DNA of 64,000 bases from Parachaetomium inaequale (taxonomy: Eukaryota > Ascomycota > Sordariomycetes > Sordariales > Chaetomiaceae). Both the position numbers and the translations under genes were made by a program. The stretch is from contig MU854433.1 in the NCBI GenBank assembly GCA_033296685.1, forward strand, positions 36,318-100,317, written 5' to 3'. Positions 1-9,656 of this stretch are shown one piece after another (the first letter of the stretch is position 1; every line of letters begins with the position of its first letter). Under the pieces are notes generated by a model. It saw nothing but the letters and a program-made list of their open reading frames with translations. It was not told the origin of the DNA and ran no database searches.

Positions 1-856
1 GGGTTTTGGAGACGCGGTTTGTCGAGGGAGTCTTGAACAGTTTGTTGCTATTGGTGTCTCTGTCGCGGCGGTCGCGGTGGGGGGTTGTGGTTGAGGCTGT
101 GGGTTGGAAGAGGAGCTGGGCGGTGGTGCGTTTGGATTGTGGGGTGGTGGCGGCGAAGCGGGCCGTGGTTGGGGTGGCTGCTGTTGTTGTTTCCGGGAGG
201 AGGTCGGCGGTGCGTTCCTTGCTTGGGGTCGCTGCGATGGGGATAGCGGTTGTTGACGCTGCGGTGGGCCGCGAGGGTGTGCGGCCGAGGAGGTCGAAGA
301 TGCCGAGGACGCGGCCGTCTCTCTGCGGGGTTGGGCTGATGGAGGTCGGCACCGCTGCGGCGGGGGTGAGGGAGGCCCGGTCAGATGGGGTGGCGGCGTG
401 GGCTGCCAAAGGTGTGCGCGCCGCGGCGGGCATGGCATCATGCTGGAAATTCTGTGTCTTTCGTGGTGTCTGGGCGGGCCTGCGCTTCTTGGAGGGCGTC
501 TGCGGAGGGAGGGCGGCATCGGATTGCGTGCGTTTGCGCTGCTGCTGGTGCCCCCGTGTGGCTTCGACGGGACCCGACGGCGGCGGGATCTTGCCTGCGA
601 GTATGTCCCGGAGCTTGCTGTACTGTTTGTATTTGAGAGCTAATGTTTCCGGCCGGTTAGCTGGACACGCAACCGTCAAACAGAGGGCCGGGCACGTACC
701 AATGTCGGGATTCTGCTTGATGTCGTCGCGGCCCGGCTTCGTGCCTGCGTGTGCACTCGCCCAGTCGCCCTCCCATTGCTTGAGGTCGGCCCGCAACTGC
801 AGGGATTGGTCCTCATAGGCCGCCCGGGCCTGGTCGTCCATGGTGCTGTGCGGCAT
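1..856 (-). CDS. SLD2: DNA replication regulator SLD2, 5' part (3' end outside window)
   Basis: Exons are 700-856 and 1-639, with a 60-nt intron at 640-699 (GTACGT donor, TAG acceptor). The C-terminus lies beyond the left edge. The N-terminal block has the Sld2 signature: a region LRADLKQWEGDWASAH, then KPGRDDIKQNPDI and, across the splice, KYKQYSKLRDILAGKIPPP. The rest of the visible protein is low-complexity and carries about a dozen S/T-P sites, several followed by K or R (TPSK, TPRK, TPSR). Known biology: phosphorylated Sld2 binds Dpb11 during CDK-dependent origin firing. The start is ATG at 856; a second in-frame ATG is at 841. The gene is divergent from the RING gene, which starts at 1118. 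Family identity is firm from the N-terminal block; the DNA-binding C-terminus cannot be judged. Confidence 0.88.
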   Translation of the reverse strand, partial: MPHSTMDDQARAAYEDQSLQLRADLKQWEGDWASAHAGTKPGRDDIKQNPDIGTCPALCLTVACPANRPETLALKYKQYSKLRDILAGKIPPPSGPVEATRGHQQQRKRTQSDAALPPQTPSKKRRPAQTPRKTQNFQHDAMPAAARTPLAAHAATPSDRASLTPAAAVPTSISPTPQRDGRVLGIFDLLGRTPSRPTAASTTAIPIAATPSKERTADLLPETTTAATPTTARFAATTPQSKRTTAQLLFQPTASTTTPHRDRRDRDTNSNKLFKTPSTNRVSKT

Positions 857-951
857 CAAGGCCGTGTGGTGATGTTTGTTGAGGATATGTGCAGTCTCGG
901 GCACGGTGGGAAAGCAGCGCTGCAAGTAAAACAAAATCAATGGATAGTTAA

Positions 952-957
952 ACGCGT
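952..957. promoter_or_regulatory. MCB (ACGCGT) box 1 upstream of SLD2
   Basis: Palindromic ACGCGT about 95 bp upstream of the SLD2 ATG. This is the MluI cell-cycle box bound by MBF in yeasts. Function here is inferred from the motif and the neighbouring replication gene. Confidence 0.5.
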
Positions 958-966
958 TGCGCTGGG

Positions 967-972
967 ACGCGT
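967..972. promoter_or_regulatory. MCB (ACGCGT) box 2 upstream of SLD2
   Basis: Second ACGCGT, starting 15 bp after the first. Paired MCBs are typical of G1/S promoters in yeasts; function here is inferred. Confidence 0.5.
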
Positions 973-1117
973 TCAACACACCCCACGTCAGATCATGCTT
1001 GGCACTGACAGGGTCCAGCGGCTGGCTGCGGTGGGGCCTGTGCGCCGCCATCTCCCAAGTGGAAGGCATCCATGTTGCCCCACGTTAATCTTCAAGTTCC
1101 CATAACACCACCAGCCC

Positions 1118-2433
1118 ATGCAACGAGAGCCCATGGACGCAGGAGCGGAAGCCGATAATCCCGACGATATCCAAGCCCAAGTGCTCAAGACGACCCTCGC
1201 CGAAATAGAGACATCGCGACAGAACCCCGCCGACCCTTCCGAACCGCACGACTGCTGCGTCGTCTGCCTCGACAGCATCTCGGAACCTTGCGCTGCCCTC
1301 CCCTGCGGCCACGCCCACTTCGACTTCCTCTGCCTCGTGAGCTGGCTGCAGGAACACCCAAACTGCCCGCTATGCAAAGCCAACGTCTACAAAGTCCGCT
1401 ATGCCGACGCCCAGGCCGCCGAGGCATTCTACCGCGTGCCCAACGCCGCCCGGACTCGCGACAGGCAGGATGAGGGGGGGACAGGCCAGAGCAGAGACAC
1501 CCCTCTAGACCCAGCATCCCGACGGAGATTCACCTCCCAGAACGGGCTACTCCGGGAAACACGCAGACGATGCCCGCGACCGCCTCCCACCGCCGACGAG
1601 GCCATCCAGCGCCGCCGCCACATCTACCGGCACCAGCTATACTCCCTCCGTAAGCTCGACGCCCCAGTCTATATCTCCCATCCAGTCCCTCCAACTAAGT
1701 CTCCTCTAAAGACATAGGCTCCAACCGCATCTCGCAATACCGCCAACCCCCCACGCCCATCCAACTCTCCTCCACCCCGCACCTCATCTCGCGCGCCCGC
1801 CTCTGGATCCGCCGCGAACTCCAAGTCTTCTCCTTCCTCTCCAACCCCAGCCCCTCTACCACTACCACCACCACCAACGATACCAACCGCCGTAACAACA
1901 ACAACAGCCACAACGCCGAGTTCCTCCTCGAGTACATCGTCGCCATCCTAAAGACAGTCGACGTCCAGGGCAGCGCGGGCCAGGCCGAGGCGATGCTGGC
2001 GGACTTTCTCGGCCGCGCGCACGCGCGCCTGTTTTTGCACGAGCTGCGCTGCTGGCTGCGGAGTCCGGCCGTGGGGCTGGCGGCGTGGGATCGCGAGGTG
2101 CAGTATCCGGATCCTGTTCCTCATCCTGAACCTGGGCCTGGTCCTGGTCTTGATGCGGAGGTGGGGTCTGGTTTTGATGGTCGTGATGTCGATGGTGGGG
2201 AGGTGGGGGAAAGTCGTGATGGTGGGAGGGGAGGTCATGATGGGGAGGGTGGTGGTGGTAGGGGTGGGGGTGAGGATGAAGAGGGGAGGGGGAGGTCGTG
2301 GCGGGATCGGAGCGGGGATCATTGGCGGGCTGACTGTAGGACATACACGGGCGAAAGGGGGAAGAGGAAACGCAGAGAGGACGGTGACACGGCGGAGGGG
2401 AGGCCGAGGAGGGATGTGCAAGCGGGGACGTGA
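1118..2433 (+). CDS. RING-finger protein, Topors-like E3 ubiquitin ligase candidate
   Basis: Exons are 1118-1649 and 1718-2433; the 68-nt intron at 1650-1717 has GTAAGC donor and TAG acceptor. The product is 415 residues. A RING lies at about residues 47-90: CVVC, then CGHAHFDFLC and CPLC, supplying the C3HC4 zinc ligands. Conserved blocks follow: a basic helix RRRHIYRHQLYSL, then across the splice SNRISQYR, RARLWIRRELQVFSFL and EFLLEYIVAILKTVD. This order resembles fungal Topors-related RING proteins, so an E3 role in the nucleus is inferred. The C-terminal ~100 residues are repetitive Gly/Asp/Glu/Arg sequence that is also open on the other strand, so its exact end is less sure. An alternative start is the in-frame ATG at 1133. 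Confidence 0.75.
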
Positions 2434-2811
2434 AGAGATAAACTGACAAGGGATGCAGAGCCTCAGGAATGCCCTGCGCAGAGGAGGAGGTGAGGGAGCA
2501 CCTCATAGAACCCTGTGATACCCCCATTCAAATATTACTCAAGCCAAGATTTACCCTTCCTCTCTCCAGAACAAACTGATCTGATTACCGGTTGCCAATC
2601 GCTGGGAACCACGACCAGGGCCATGGCCATGATAGGACAGGCGGGTGGGAGTCTCGTCCATAATCAACGTCATATTCTTGCCACCTGCCACCTCCCCCCC
2701 TATCTCCCCCCTATCAACCACCCCCCCCCCTCCTCTCTCTTCTCTCAGACATAAGTTTACAGGGAACCCGGCAAGCGGAAAAAGCCAGAAGCACATCCTC
2801 GGTGGGGATAA
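2434..2811. other. Intergenic spacer, convergent 3' ends of RING gene and RPN3
   Basis: The 378 bp hold the 3' flanks of two tail-to-tail genes. A C-rich tract occurs around 2690-2740. No gene or repeat was recognised. Confidence 0.5.
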
Positions 2812-4692
2812 TTACATGCCCTCGAACTCGCCGCCGAGGTCGTCCTCGTCCAGATCGCCCTCCTGGATCTCCTTGGCCATCTCGCGCTCGCGCTCGCGGG
2901 CCTCCTGCGCGTTCTTAAGCTCAAGACGGTGCTGGTTCATGGGGAATCGCATGGCCTGACAGGTAGAGTTGTTAGCAAAGGTAAATGAAACACATTTAGT
3001 CTGGAATGTCAGCCTACCTTGACGCTCTCGTCATGCAGCGCCAGACAGGCGCGGATGCGGTCGTGGAAGGCCTCGCCCGGCTCGCGCGTGGCGTAGACGT
3101 CGCCGACCTCCTTGCTCTTCATGAATCCCCGCTCGCGGTCGAGCGTGGCCTCGATGACGCCGTCGCGGATCGCCTTGGCCACAATGTACTCGGCGCTCTC
3201 CTCGGAGCCCAGGTGCAGGCGGATGCAGATGTCGCGCAGCGAGATGCGGCTGTAGCTCAGGCTCATCATGCGGATGCCCGTCTTGATGACGTTCTGGCGC
3301 AGCCGCAGGATCAGCGTGTACGTGCCGTCGCGGCGGAACGTGTCGGCGTGTTCGGCGATGATGGTCTCGAAATCCCCCAGGTTGCCGACGCGCACGGCCT
3401 GCACGAGCAAAAAGTACGGGTGCAGCGCCGCCTCCATGCTCGGCTGGCGGAAGGTGGCCCGGTCGGGGATGTCGCCCATGAGCAGCTCCACCACAAGCAG
3501 CAGCTTGGTGGCCGTCTGGCTGAAGCCGAGGGCGCAGGCGCTCGAGGGGGCCTTGCGCGTCGCGGCCGTCAGGTGCTCGTGGGCCTCGGTGTAGCGCAGC
3601 TGGATGGCACGGGTGCGGCCGAGGTAGTAGAGGAAACGCGCGACCTGGTTGTTTGCCGCATTCTCGGGGAACTGGGTGTGCGAGACCAAGAGGTCGGCTT
3701 GGGCGATGTGCGACGTGAGCAGGTAATTCCGGAGCAGGAGCACGATGACCGTGGCCTGTGTGTCGACATCCTTGCGCAGGACCGCTGTCCTGAGGGCGGC
3801 GAGAAGCGTCGGCCGGATCGAGACGATGGGCGACTGCGGAGACGGCGGCTGGGGGCAACTCTGCTCAGCAAACAACGAGTAGTAGAAGTACACCTTAGCA
3901 GAGAGGCTGTCGAGGGTGCGGCGGTTGACGGACCGGATCCGGTCGACCAGGTAGTGCGAGAACTCGAGGCCTTGCTGGAGCAGTTTGCTGTCGTGCAAGA
4001 TGACCTGTGTGAGGATCCCCAGGAAGACGTCGACCTCGGGAATGACGTCCTTGGCCTCCTTCTTCGCCCCGTTCTTTCCCGCAGGCTTGGGCTCGCTGTC
4101 GATCTCCATCTCCGGGCCGGGCTGCCGACCAAGCGATACGTCTGACCGACCGATCGCCTGCAGCATCTGCCTCGCGACACTGGCGCTGGCCGAGGACGAC
4201 GTGTAGGTCTCTGAGATGGCTTGGGCGAGGATATCGGGCGTCAGGCGCTTCCGGATCGACGAGATGGAGCGCAGGGCGCGCAGGGAGAATCTGGCGTCGA
4301 AGAGCGCGACGGCGCGGTCTAGGAGGGCAAAGTTGCTCTTGATGTCTGTTTACGTGGGCTCTGGTTAGTCTCGACGGCGCAGTGCAGCATGCAGCAGACG
4401 GAGCCCGCATACCGTTGATGGTCTGGACAACAGGGTCGACCTTGACCTCGCCCTCGGCCGTCTTGTCCGCGTCATCCATGGCGACGTCACCCTCGGCGTC
4501 GTTGGGCGGCGGGACCGACGACTGCTTGGCTGCTTTTGACGGCGGCACCACGACCGTCATCTCGTCGTCACCCTCCTTCTTGCTCGCCTTCTTGCCCTTG
4601 GGCTTGAGGTCCTTGTCCGTCATGTCGATGTCCTTCCCCCCACGGTAGCCGCCGTTCTCGACGGGTTCCTTATCGGGCGTCTTGCCGGGCAT
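2812..4692 (-). CDS. RPN3: 26S proteasome regulatory particle non-ATPase subunit Rpn3
   Basis: Exons are 4413-4692, 3018-4345 and 2812-2955, with introns 4346-4412 (67 nt) and 2956-3017 (62 nt). The product is 583 residues, close to the fungal Rpn3 length. The N-terminus is charged and low-complexity. The helical-repeat body is followed by a PCI/winged-helix domain at about residues 420-500, including ISLRDICIRLHLGSEESAEY, and an acidic tail (EGDLDEDDLGGEFEGM) typical of Rpn3. Rpn3 is a scaffold subunit of the proteasome lid and pairs with Rpn7 and Rpn15/Sem1. The first intron is needed to join the N-terminal frame (ending QTING) to DIKSNFALLDRAVALFDARF. Identity is strong. Confidence 0.95.
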
Positions 4693-6083
4693 ATCGGGGG
4701 CTTGGTCTGTACGGTAGGGATAATCCGCTGCGTGTCCGTCGATGGAAGACGGGCGGCGGCGATGAACGGCGCTGGGGCGGTCGCGAGGCGCGCAGCGGCT
4801 TGTTGGCCCGGGTCAGGTGGGCGACCCCGGGTTTGTTTGTTGGTAATGCGGACGCTCAAAGGTCGGCCGCGGCGGGCAGGACGGGGAAAAAGTGCCTGCG
4901 GCGCAAGTGCAACGTCCTACAGGTTACTGGAATCACTATCGCCGCGGTGGATGGGGGTGTGCTGTGCTTGGGTTTGTGATGCAGGAATGGAAGGTTCGAA
5001 AAGCTCGAGGCCAAGTCGGAGATTGGGGACTGGGAGGCAGTCGCCAAACGTGACACGAACCACAGGCGCTGGGTGGAAGCTGGTCGAAGTACCCAGCTGA
5101 GCATTGGTACCTCCACTTGGCGCAGAGTTGCTGGGTAATGAAAGTAGGAGCTCGGGTTACGGTACATCCGTGCGTGCTTGTGCGCCTGCACTGCACCAAA
5201 ACCAATGCGCCCGCGGAAGGCAGTTGGGTGCGGCTCGCCGCAGCGGGCCCCACTTCGAGTTGGGCTGACGGCACGATTGTGACGTTGTCGATTTGCTGCC
5301 TGCTGGGTCCAGCTTCTTGCCAGTTCCATTGCACTGCGCTTGACTCAGCAGCAGAAAGAACACCCAATGATGGCCATCTCGCGTCGTTTTTGCTCTGCAA
5401 GACACAGCACTCCCATCATATCAAAAATGCAACCTACCTACCTAATTTCAATGTCATGGCAGTTATCCCCGAAACACTTTTTTTTTGTTCTTTTCTAAGC
5501 ATCAACCTGGTGACCTGATCCAACCGGGCCCTCCCACCGAACCCCCGACCAAATGCGTCTGATACTTGAATAGAGCCAGACCTGGGTGAGGTACTTGATC
5601 AACCGCCAATTGGATGCTTGTGAGCGTCACTCTCTCTCCACACATCCGCACTATTCATGGTCCCGACGAGTCTGAACTACTTACCAGGTAGTGATTCATA
5701 CCCGTGTACTCGCAAACTCAAAAGGAGCCTGAAACCCCCATCAACCCAAAAGGCTTGAGCAGGTTTATTACTCGAGCCACATGATTGAGACCTCGCAGTC
5801 CTCAACTCGGCCGCTTCGGATGACCATTGGCGGCAGTCACACGTCAAGCTAATCAGGAGTCATTTGAATCCGAGGAGAGAGTCTGTATTTGCCCAGCAGC
5901 AGACTCCCAAGCCTAATCCGACCCGCGAATAAGCTCGGAATCTCTCCGGCCTCCAACCACACGTCTATGATCCCGTCTAACTACCCCGTCTCCAACCAAA
6001 CAACCCCCGTGTGGTACTAGTAGAGGCACTACCCGTGACTCAAACCGCCCAGCAGCTCAAGCAGCAAACCTGCCCCCACCCAT
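4693..6083. other. Gene-poor spacer upstream of RPN3
   Basis: About 1.4 kb. The first part must hold the RPN3 promoter and 5' leader. Several open frames of 80-150 codons occur on both strands, but none shows protein-like composition, a recognisable domain or splice context. No repeat or RNA gene was seen. Confidence 0.5.
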
Positions 6084-6481
6084 CTACCTCGTGACATTCT
6101 GAACGGGCCCATTCTTGACAACCATCCAGCTCTTGAACTTGACAGGGTAGGCCAGCTTGCCATTAGCGGGGACGTTGATGACCGTCTCCATGCCGCGGCC
6201 GTCCGCCTCGGCGTAGCAGTGGACCCTGGTCGGGAACATGGGGGCCTGGCCGGAGAACTGGATAGAGGTCGGGGCGCCCCTGACATTTTCGCGCACGTTG
6301 AACCGGGACTGGAAGTCGATCGCCCGGCCGCCGGCGAAGGCGCTGAGCTTCCAAGAGCGGTTGACCTCGGCACTGCGGTTGGGTGGGGGGACGTGTTAGC
6401 ACGGCGGTGTCTGGCCGAGAATAGGCATGATGGGGGTATGGGGGTGACGAGACTGGGCCTGGCTTACGGGTAGCTAGCCAT
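6084..6481 (-). CDS. Small conserved-looking protein of unknown function (100 aa)
   Basis: Exon 1 (6468-6481) is only 14 nt, ATG GCT AGC TAC CC; a 95-nt intron (6373-6467, GTAAGC donor, CGCAG acceptor) follows, then exon 2 at 6084-6372. The 100-residue product begins MASYPAEVNRSWKLSAFAGG and ends KFKSWMVVKNGPVQNVTR. It has balanced composition, no signal peptide and no membrane segment; alternating hydrophobic/polar residues suggest a small beta-rich fold. I do not recognise the family. The clean splice sites, protein-like composition and an upstream TATA box argue that it is real. Without the tiny first exon the frame has no good ATG near its start, so automated callers may miss or truncate it. 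Confidence 0.65.
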
Positions 6482-6637
6482 TGTGACGGAGAGTTTTGAT
6501 TTTTGAAACAAAAAAGGTGCGGACTGGACGTTGTACGACGAGATGGAAGTGCTGAACTGGTTGAGTGAGGCTGTAGAAGATGTGATTGCTGTGATGATCT
6601 GAGGAAAGAAGTGTCCTCCAAGTCGGAAGAGATGATG

Positions 6638-6646
6638 CTTTATATA
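6638..6646 (-). promoter_or_regulatory. TATA box of the 100-aa gene
   Basis: On the minus strand the sequence TATATAAAG lies about 157 bp upstream of the ATG at 6481. A good TATA element is uncommon in this window and suggests an inducible promoter. Confidence 0.45.
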
Positions 6647-6754
6647 CTGGATTTCTCCACTCCCGGGCCCCGAGAATTGACCCCCTCGAGCTCATGATCC
6701 AGCTCCACAACTCACCCCAAACATAGATCACGGCCGCCACCATGAATAAACATC

Positions 6755-7292
6755 ATGGCCAAGTTTGGTGCCGCACTGGGTCCCGTCTTTCGTCGCAGCC
6801 GATCGTGAGAACTGAAACCACCAAAGATTCCTCCCGGCCCAGGTGCCACGGTGGTGGTTCCATACCCACGACCGAGAGGCTGGCCCACTGGCAGGGAGCT
6901 TCAGCCACTGATAAACGTTGAAGAGTAATCCAGAAACTCAACGAGCGGAAGCGGAGCCCGCACGAGCATCCGGCCCGGGCTGTCGCAGCTTGTGTGGCCC
7001 AGGAGCCTCCTAGCAGGCTTTCAAGGCAATCCGTGTTCAGGCCGAGAACGCCAAACGGCAGATCCAGCGAGAGGTACTCGGCAGCCAGCAACATCGCGCG
7101 CTGCTACGACAGCACGGGCCCGTTATCGACCAGTACAACAAGCTGAAGGAGACGCTGCGCCGAAACAGCTGGCTGAAGAACAGCATGAAGGGACTTGGCA
7201 AATACATGGAGCGCAACGCACTGGTGTACAACGACGACATTCCCACCTTCCCCTTCTCGTTCCCGAATCAAAGGGCAAACGAGGCGCTGTGA
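6755..7292 (+). CDS. Small basic coiled-coil protein; internal exon structure unresolved
   Basis: The first exon probably starts at ATG 6755, coding MAKFGAALGPVFRRSR up to a GTGAGA donor at 6805. The last exon is convincing: from about 7014 to the TGA at 7290-7292 it codes QAFKAIRVQAENAKRQIQR, a charged helix continuing through YNKLKETLRRNSWLKNSMKG, and ends FPFSFPNQRANEAL. The two do not join in phase directly: exon 1 ends in phase 2, while every acceptor near 7013-7040 is phase 0. Either a small middle exon (a candidate frame, KLNERKR, lies near 6934-6954) or a frameshift lies between. No family is recognised. Length would be about 110-130 residues. Confidence 0.4.
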
Positions 7293-7507
7293 CGGCTAGG
7301 CCTGATCGGGCTCGTGTTGTTTATATGCGCAGTGTTTGGGGTGGAGTTGGAGCTTGTTTGCTTGCGGATAGAAGGGAGTAATACATCATTGGGCGTGCTG
7401 GTCACCCCATATCGTGAGCTGGATCCACATTGTATTACCTTCTGGTAACGTTAGTTTTGCCTGTGAAGACTAAATCCTTTTGTCGGCCCGGATCCCGTTT
7501 GCGTTGC

Positions 7508-9656
7508 CTATTCCCTCGAACCTTCCACTGCACTGCATCTGCTCAACACGTCCTGAGCTTCTCTCCCGAGCTCGCTCTGCTGTTCAATCTGGCTTGCAAA
7601 ATAGCGAGCTCTCGGACAGTCCCCGTCCTCCACGGCCCACTGCGCCAGCAGCAGTTGAGCCTTGGGTATCATCGCCATGTCCAGGCGCTCGCTTGTTCCC
7701 GCCGGACCGCAGGTTGCCTCGCCTTCAAGAGCCTTGTCTAGACACATTTCGAGATATGCCGTGGCCTCCTGGCGATTCTGCGCCTCGTTATACAGGCTCC
7801 CCAACCGAAAGAGCAGCTCTGCATGTGTCTGTTTCGCGGCCACCCCATCCTCAGAAGCGCTGCACGCAAGGGCCCTTTTCAGGACTTTGATCGCCTCCTC
7901 AAGCCGAGACATAGCCGCCAGGCCGGTGGCCGCTGCTTGCAACAGGTCCGTATCGCCGGGCCGTATGGTGCTGGCCCGGAGATAGTAGTGCAACGACAGA
8001 TCCGGCTGCTCGAGTGCATCGTACGCCTGGCCGAGTCCGAAAAGGGCTCGATAATCGTGACGGGCGTGGCTAATGGCATGCCGGTACGATTCGACGGCGG
8101 CGTGAGTATTCTGCGCTTTCAGGTACTCGTGGCCGAGTAAAGTCCAGGCAGCGGAACAGCTACGGTCGAGGGCCAAAGCTCGTCTGAAGGATGTGATGGC
8201 AGCCTCGGGCTGCGACGAAAGAGAGTAGTAGTTGCCGATAACAAGGCACGTTTCAGGTCGGTGACTATCGACGGATGAGGCAAGCTGGGCTACGAACGCG
8301 AGTCTGTCGTGGGAGCCTAGGTTGTATAAGACATTCGAGTAGTGATCGAAGAAGTCAAGATATCGCGGGTCCAGGGCAAGGACTTTTGAGAAGAGCAAAT
8401 TCGCCTCATACAGATCTGTAACTCGGTTAGTACCTAGACTATTACCTCGGTAGCTTGCGGAAAGTCGTGGTCCAAGATAAGAGAGAAAGCACGAGGTTTA
8501 CTACCTTTCATACGGTAGAAGGCGAGGGCGCGCTGGCTTTCAAGGAACAGACTGTGGGGGAATACGCTTTGCAACTGAGAAATTTCGGACACAAGAGTCG
8601 GGTTGGCCTGGTGCATCTCCAGACGGCAATGCACCGAGAATATGAAGGCTAGGATGCCCGGCTTCAACTGCGACTGCACCCAGTTGAGCTGCACATGCGG
8701 TTTAATCAATTGTTCCCATCCTCAACACAAATGTGGACGAAGGGGTAGTAAAGGTAGGTAGCTTACATGCTGTGCGCTACGGATAAGGCTGCTGAGTTGC
8801 TGCCAGGCGCCCCAAAGGGAGACACTCCTCAGCAGCCATAATATCGCAAGGTCCTCGTTTTTGTCCTTGGCTAGAACCAGTCCGTATCTGTTGCGATTAT
8901 CGGTTACTAGTTAACTAGACTGGGGGCGCTCTTGGGTTTGGAGGGTTGGGAGGAACTGAACAGAAAGCGCCTTTACAGGTATTCCAGCCAGCCCTGACTG
9001 GAATCATTCTCGACGGCCACTTCGTGTGTCTGATCCAAGGACGCTTGCAAGATGCGTCGGATGTCTGGCAGCTGCTGATTCACAGTGGCCCCGTTGTCGG
9101 CGGTCCCGAGGACTTGGGCCTTCTGCTCCGTTTTCTGCTTTTCACCGGCGATCAAGAGTGCGTAGAGGGTAAGAAAGAGAGCCTTCCGGCTGATTCTGCC
9201 ATACACGGCGCCTTGCCGACTGGTCCAGGTGTTCCTGATGGACTGCCGAGGTAGGAAGACGGAGGCACATCGCTGAAACTCGCGACAGTCAAACAACGAC
9301 TTGGCGAGAAGATACTTGGGAAACTCGGTTTGCTCCAAATGCAGCTGGGCGGGATTTGTGGGTGGGTTGAAAACGCGCCCAACAGAGCTTACATCTTCCC
9401 CGACGTCGTCTTCTGGGAGCGCGCTGAGCAGTGCCGCCATCCTGTTTGTGAACTAGAGTTAATCAATGTGGACATCCACGGCAGCGCGGCAGCGACTCGG
9501 GTCCGAGAGTCAGAGGCAGCTCGAGTCGCTTGAGATTGAGGCCGAGGCGGCACCTCACCATTTGGAAGATTGGTATAAACATCGCTCGGAGCAGCTCACC
9601 ACTGCTTGCTGGAGCGAAAGTCGAAGCTCAAGAATTTGGGCCTTAGAAAGAGTCAT
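7508..9656 (-). CDS. CDC23: Anaphase-promoting complex subunit 8 (Cdc23), TPR protein
   Basis: Five exons: 9559-9656, 8977-9441, 8767-8887, 8505-8688 and 7508-8415; introns are 117, 89, 78 and 89 nt. The product is 591 residues. It starts MTLSKAQILELRLSLQQAV, with the APC8 N-terminal pattern (SERCLYQSSKWMAALLSALP). The body is a run of TPR helices; the most diagnostic stretch is LYEANLLFSKVLALDPRYLD followed by FFDHYSNVLYNL. APC8 is a TPR-lobe scaffold subunit of the APC/C ubiquitin ligase, which targets cyclins and securin for destruction. Every splice junction restores the family alignment, so the exon model is well supported. Confidence 0.93.

Larger units (their letters stand above)
857..1117. 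promoter_or_regulatory. Divergent promoter between SLD2 and the RING gene
   Basis: This 261-bp spacer separates two start codons that point away from each other, so the two genes probably share upstream control. It contains two ACGCGT boxes listed separately. No clear TATA box was seen. Confidence 0.6.

Noticed and set aside
6..818. 270-codon plus-strand frame at the left edge
   Set aside because: The minus strand encodes SLD2 with a recognised N-terminus and a good intron.
3006..4145. 379-codon plus-strand open frame opposite RPN3
   Set aside because: Antisense shadow of the PCI-domain exon.
4936..5400. 154-codon minus-strand frame upstream of RPN3
   Set aside because: Composition is not protein-like and it lies in the probable RPN3 promoter; no homology recognised.
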